Below, one piece after another: positions 58,323 through 59,138 of a DNA stretch of 59,138 nucleotides (the first letter of the stretch is position 1; each line of letters opens with the position of its first letter). The notes under the pieces are model-generated. The model did not search any database, was not told the DNA's origin, and saw nothing but the letters and a program-made list of their open reading frames with translations. This DNA comes from Rhodobacter sp. (GTDB taxonomy: Bacteria > Pseudomonadota > Alphaproteobacteria > Rhodobacterales > Rhodobacteraceae): assembly GCA_020251025.1 (NCBI GenBank), contig JADCDI010000021.1, positions 1 through 59,138 of the forward strand, in the 5' to 3' direction. Made by a program: the position numbers and the translations under genes.

Positions 58323-58778
58323 ATGCGGAAGTTCCTTGTGGTGCTGGACGAATCCCGCGAATGCCTGAACGCCATGCGCTTTGCCGCCCTTCGGGCCGCG
58401 CATACCGGCGGCGGCGTTCAGATCCTGTCGGTGATCCCGCCCGAGGAGTTTGGAACCTGGATCGGCGTGGCCGACCTGATGCGCGAAGAGGCGCGGGAGC
58501 GCATCGTGGCGCATTTCGAGGTGTTTGCGAAATGGATGCGTGACAGGCAGGGGGTGGACCCGGAACTTGTGATCCGCGAGGGCGACCCGGTGACGGAAAT
58601 TCTGGCCCAGGTCCGCGAAGACCCGGCCATCGGCGTGCTCGTTCTTGGGGCAAGCCAGGAAAAATCGGGGCCCGGCCCGCTGGTGACGCAACTGTCCAGG
58701 AACTCGGGCAACCTGCCGGTTCCCATCACCATCGTCCCGGGGGACATGTCCAAGGAACGCCTGGAAGAAATCACCTGA
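58323..58778 (+). CDS. Universal stress protein (UspA family)
   Basis: A 151-residue protein of the UspA fold. It begins MRKFLVVLDESRECLNAM and contains VLVLGASQEKSGPGPLVTQL, resembling the G-x2-G-x9-G-(S/T) nucleotide-binding motif of ATP-binding UspA proteins, and ends with PITIVPGDM. Its role is in general stress and is not otherwise defined. GGAAGGG lies upstream of the ATG at 58323. It closes the last operon in the window. Confidence 0.9.
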   Translation: MRKFLVVLDESRECLNAMRFAALRAAHTGGGVQILSVIPPEEFGTWIGVADLMREEARERIVAHFEVFAKWMRDRQGVDPELVIREGDPVTEILAQVREDPAIGVLVLGASQEKSGPGPLVTQLSRNSGNLPVPITIVPGDMSKERLEEIT

Positions 58779-59138
58779 TCCTGCACGGCGCGACCGGAAC
58801 AGCGATACCGCAAAGGCTGAAAGGGTGCCGAAGATGCGGCCATCGCAGGGGCTGACTGAGCGCAACGCGGGAAAGACGTCCGCCTGCGCGCGCGGCACTC
58901 CCCGGCAGGGGCCATCGCCCTTGGCCCAGCGCTGCGCCTTGCCCAGCCGGGGGCCAAAGCCCCCGGCCAGCGCCCGCCCCGCCCCCGGCGGGCGCTTCCC
59001 GCACGCCGGGTCGGGCGCTGGCCTCTGTGTCTCCCGGACCTGCGGGTCTACAGGGGGCCGTTCCACGCGGGCGGGGGAAACGCGGGTCGCGTTTCCTGAT
59101 CCCGCCCGGAACGGGCGAAGGCACCGTCTCCGCATCTC
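58779..59138. other. 3' end of window, no gene seen
   Basis: The last 360 bases have very high GC and no frame whose composition or motifs look like a real protein. A promoter or the start of a gene reaching beyond the window cannot be excluded. Confidence 0.5.

Noticed and set aside
58779-59138. A gene running off the right end
   Set aside because: The open frames there are Arg/Gly/Pro-rich shadows with no motif or start signal.

Overview
The window comes from a GC-rich alphaproteobacterium, almost certainly of the Rhodobacterales (Rhodobacter/Paracoccus-like). This rests on gene content and order: a tol-pal operon followed by tilS and ftsH, lpoA-like/glnD/murJ/rhomboid/trpS, an rpoH2-type sigma-32 gene behind a sequence that fits the sigma-E promoter known from Rhodobacter, and a BioMNY biotin importer. 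No BLAST or HMM search was possible. Names rest on motifs, lengths and context read by eye.

Layout. 1-4 kb is a graveyard of mobile DNA: the 5' end of an IS5-type transposase, a truncated gamma-glutamyltransferase, hspQ, a small SLT lipoprotein, a frameshifted ISAs1-type transposase, tRNA-Arg(CCT), and beside the tRNA an integrase that has lost its catalytic domain. 4.1-6.0 kb is bioMNY. 6.7-11.5 kb is a lower-GC, three-gene restriction-modification cassette: a methylase-like subunit without motif IV, an Eco57I-type methylase, and a GIY-YIG-like domain fused to a helicase. The genes overlap by 4 and 8 bp. From 11.6 kb on the window is mostly core genome: gabT, dprA, topA, scoAB, the Lhr-like helicase/PdeM repair pair, folD, a chorismate mutase, fhs, ftsH, tilS and ybgC-tolQRAB-pal-cpoB. 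Then come an M3 peptidase, an amino-acid ABC permease and binding protein, moeB-like, dut, coaBC, a ChaN-like protein, rpoH2, cobU and a histidine phosphatase. The last part holds a GST fusion, comM, gshB, yraN, rsmI, an LpoA-like lipoprotein, glnD, murJ, a rhomboid pseudoprotease, trpS, an unknown membrane protein, an ilvE-like aminotransferase and a universal stress protein.

Most genes sit in tight same-strand runs with 1-8 bp overlaps, so translational coupling is common. The best regulatory leads are a nearly identical 15-mer containing TTAACC upstream of dprA and comM, both DNA-uptake/recombination genes and possibly under CtrA; a TGATCC-N18-TAACA promoter before rpoH2; and a perfect 16-bp palindrome upstream of fhs. 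The strongest candidate for a poorly described system is the restriction-modification cassette.
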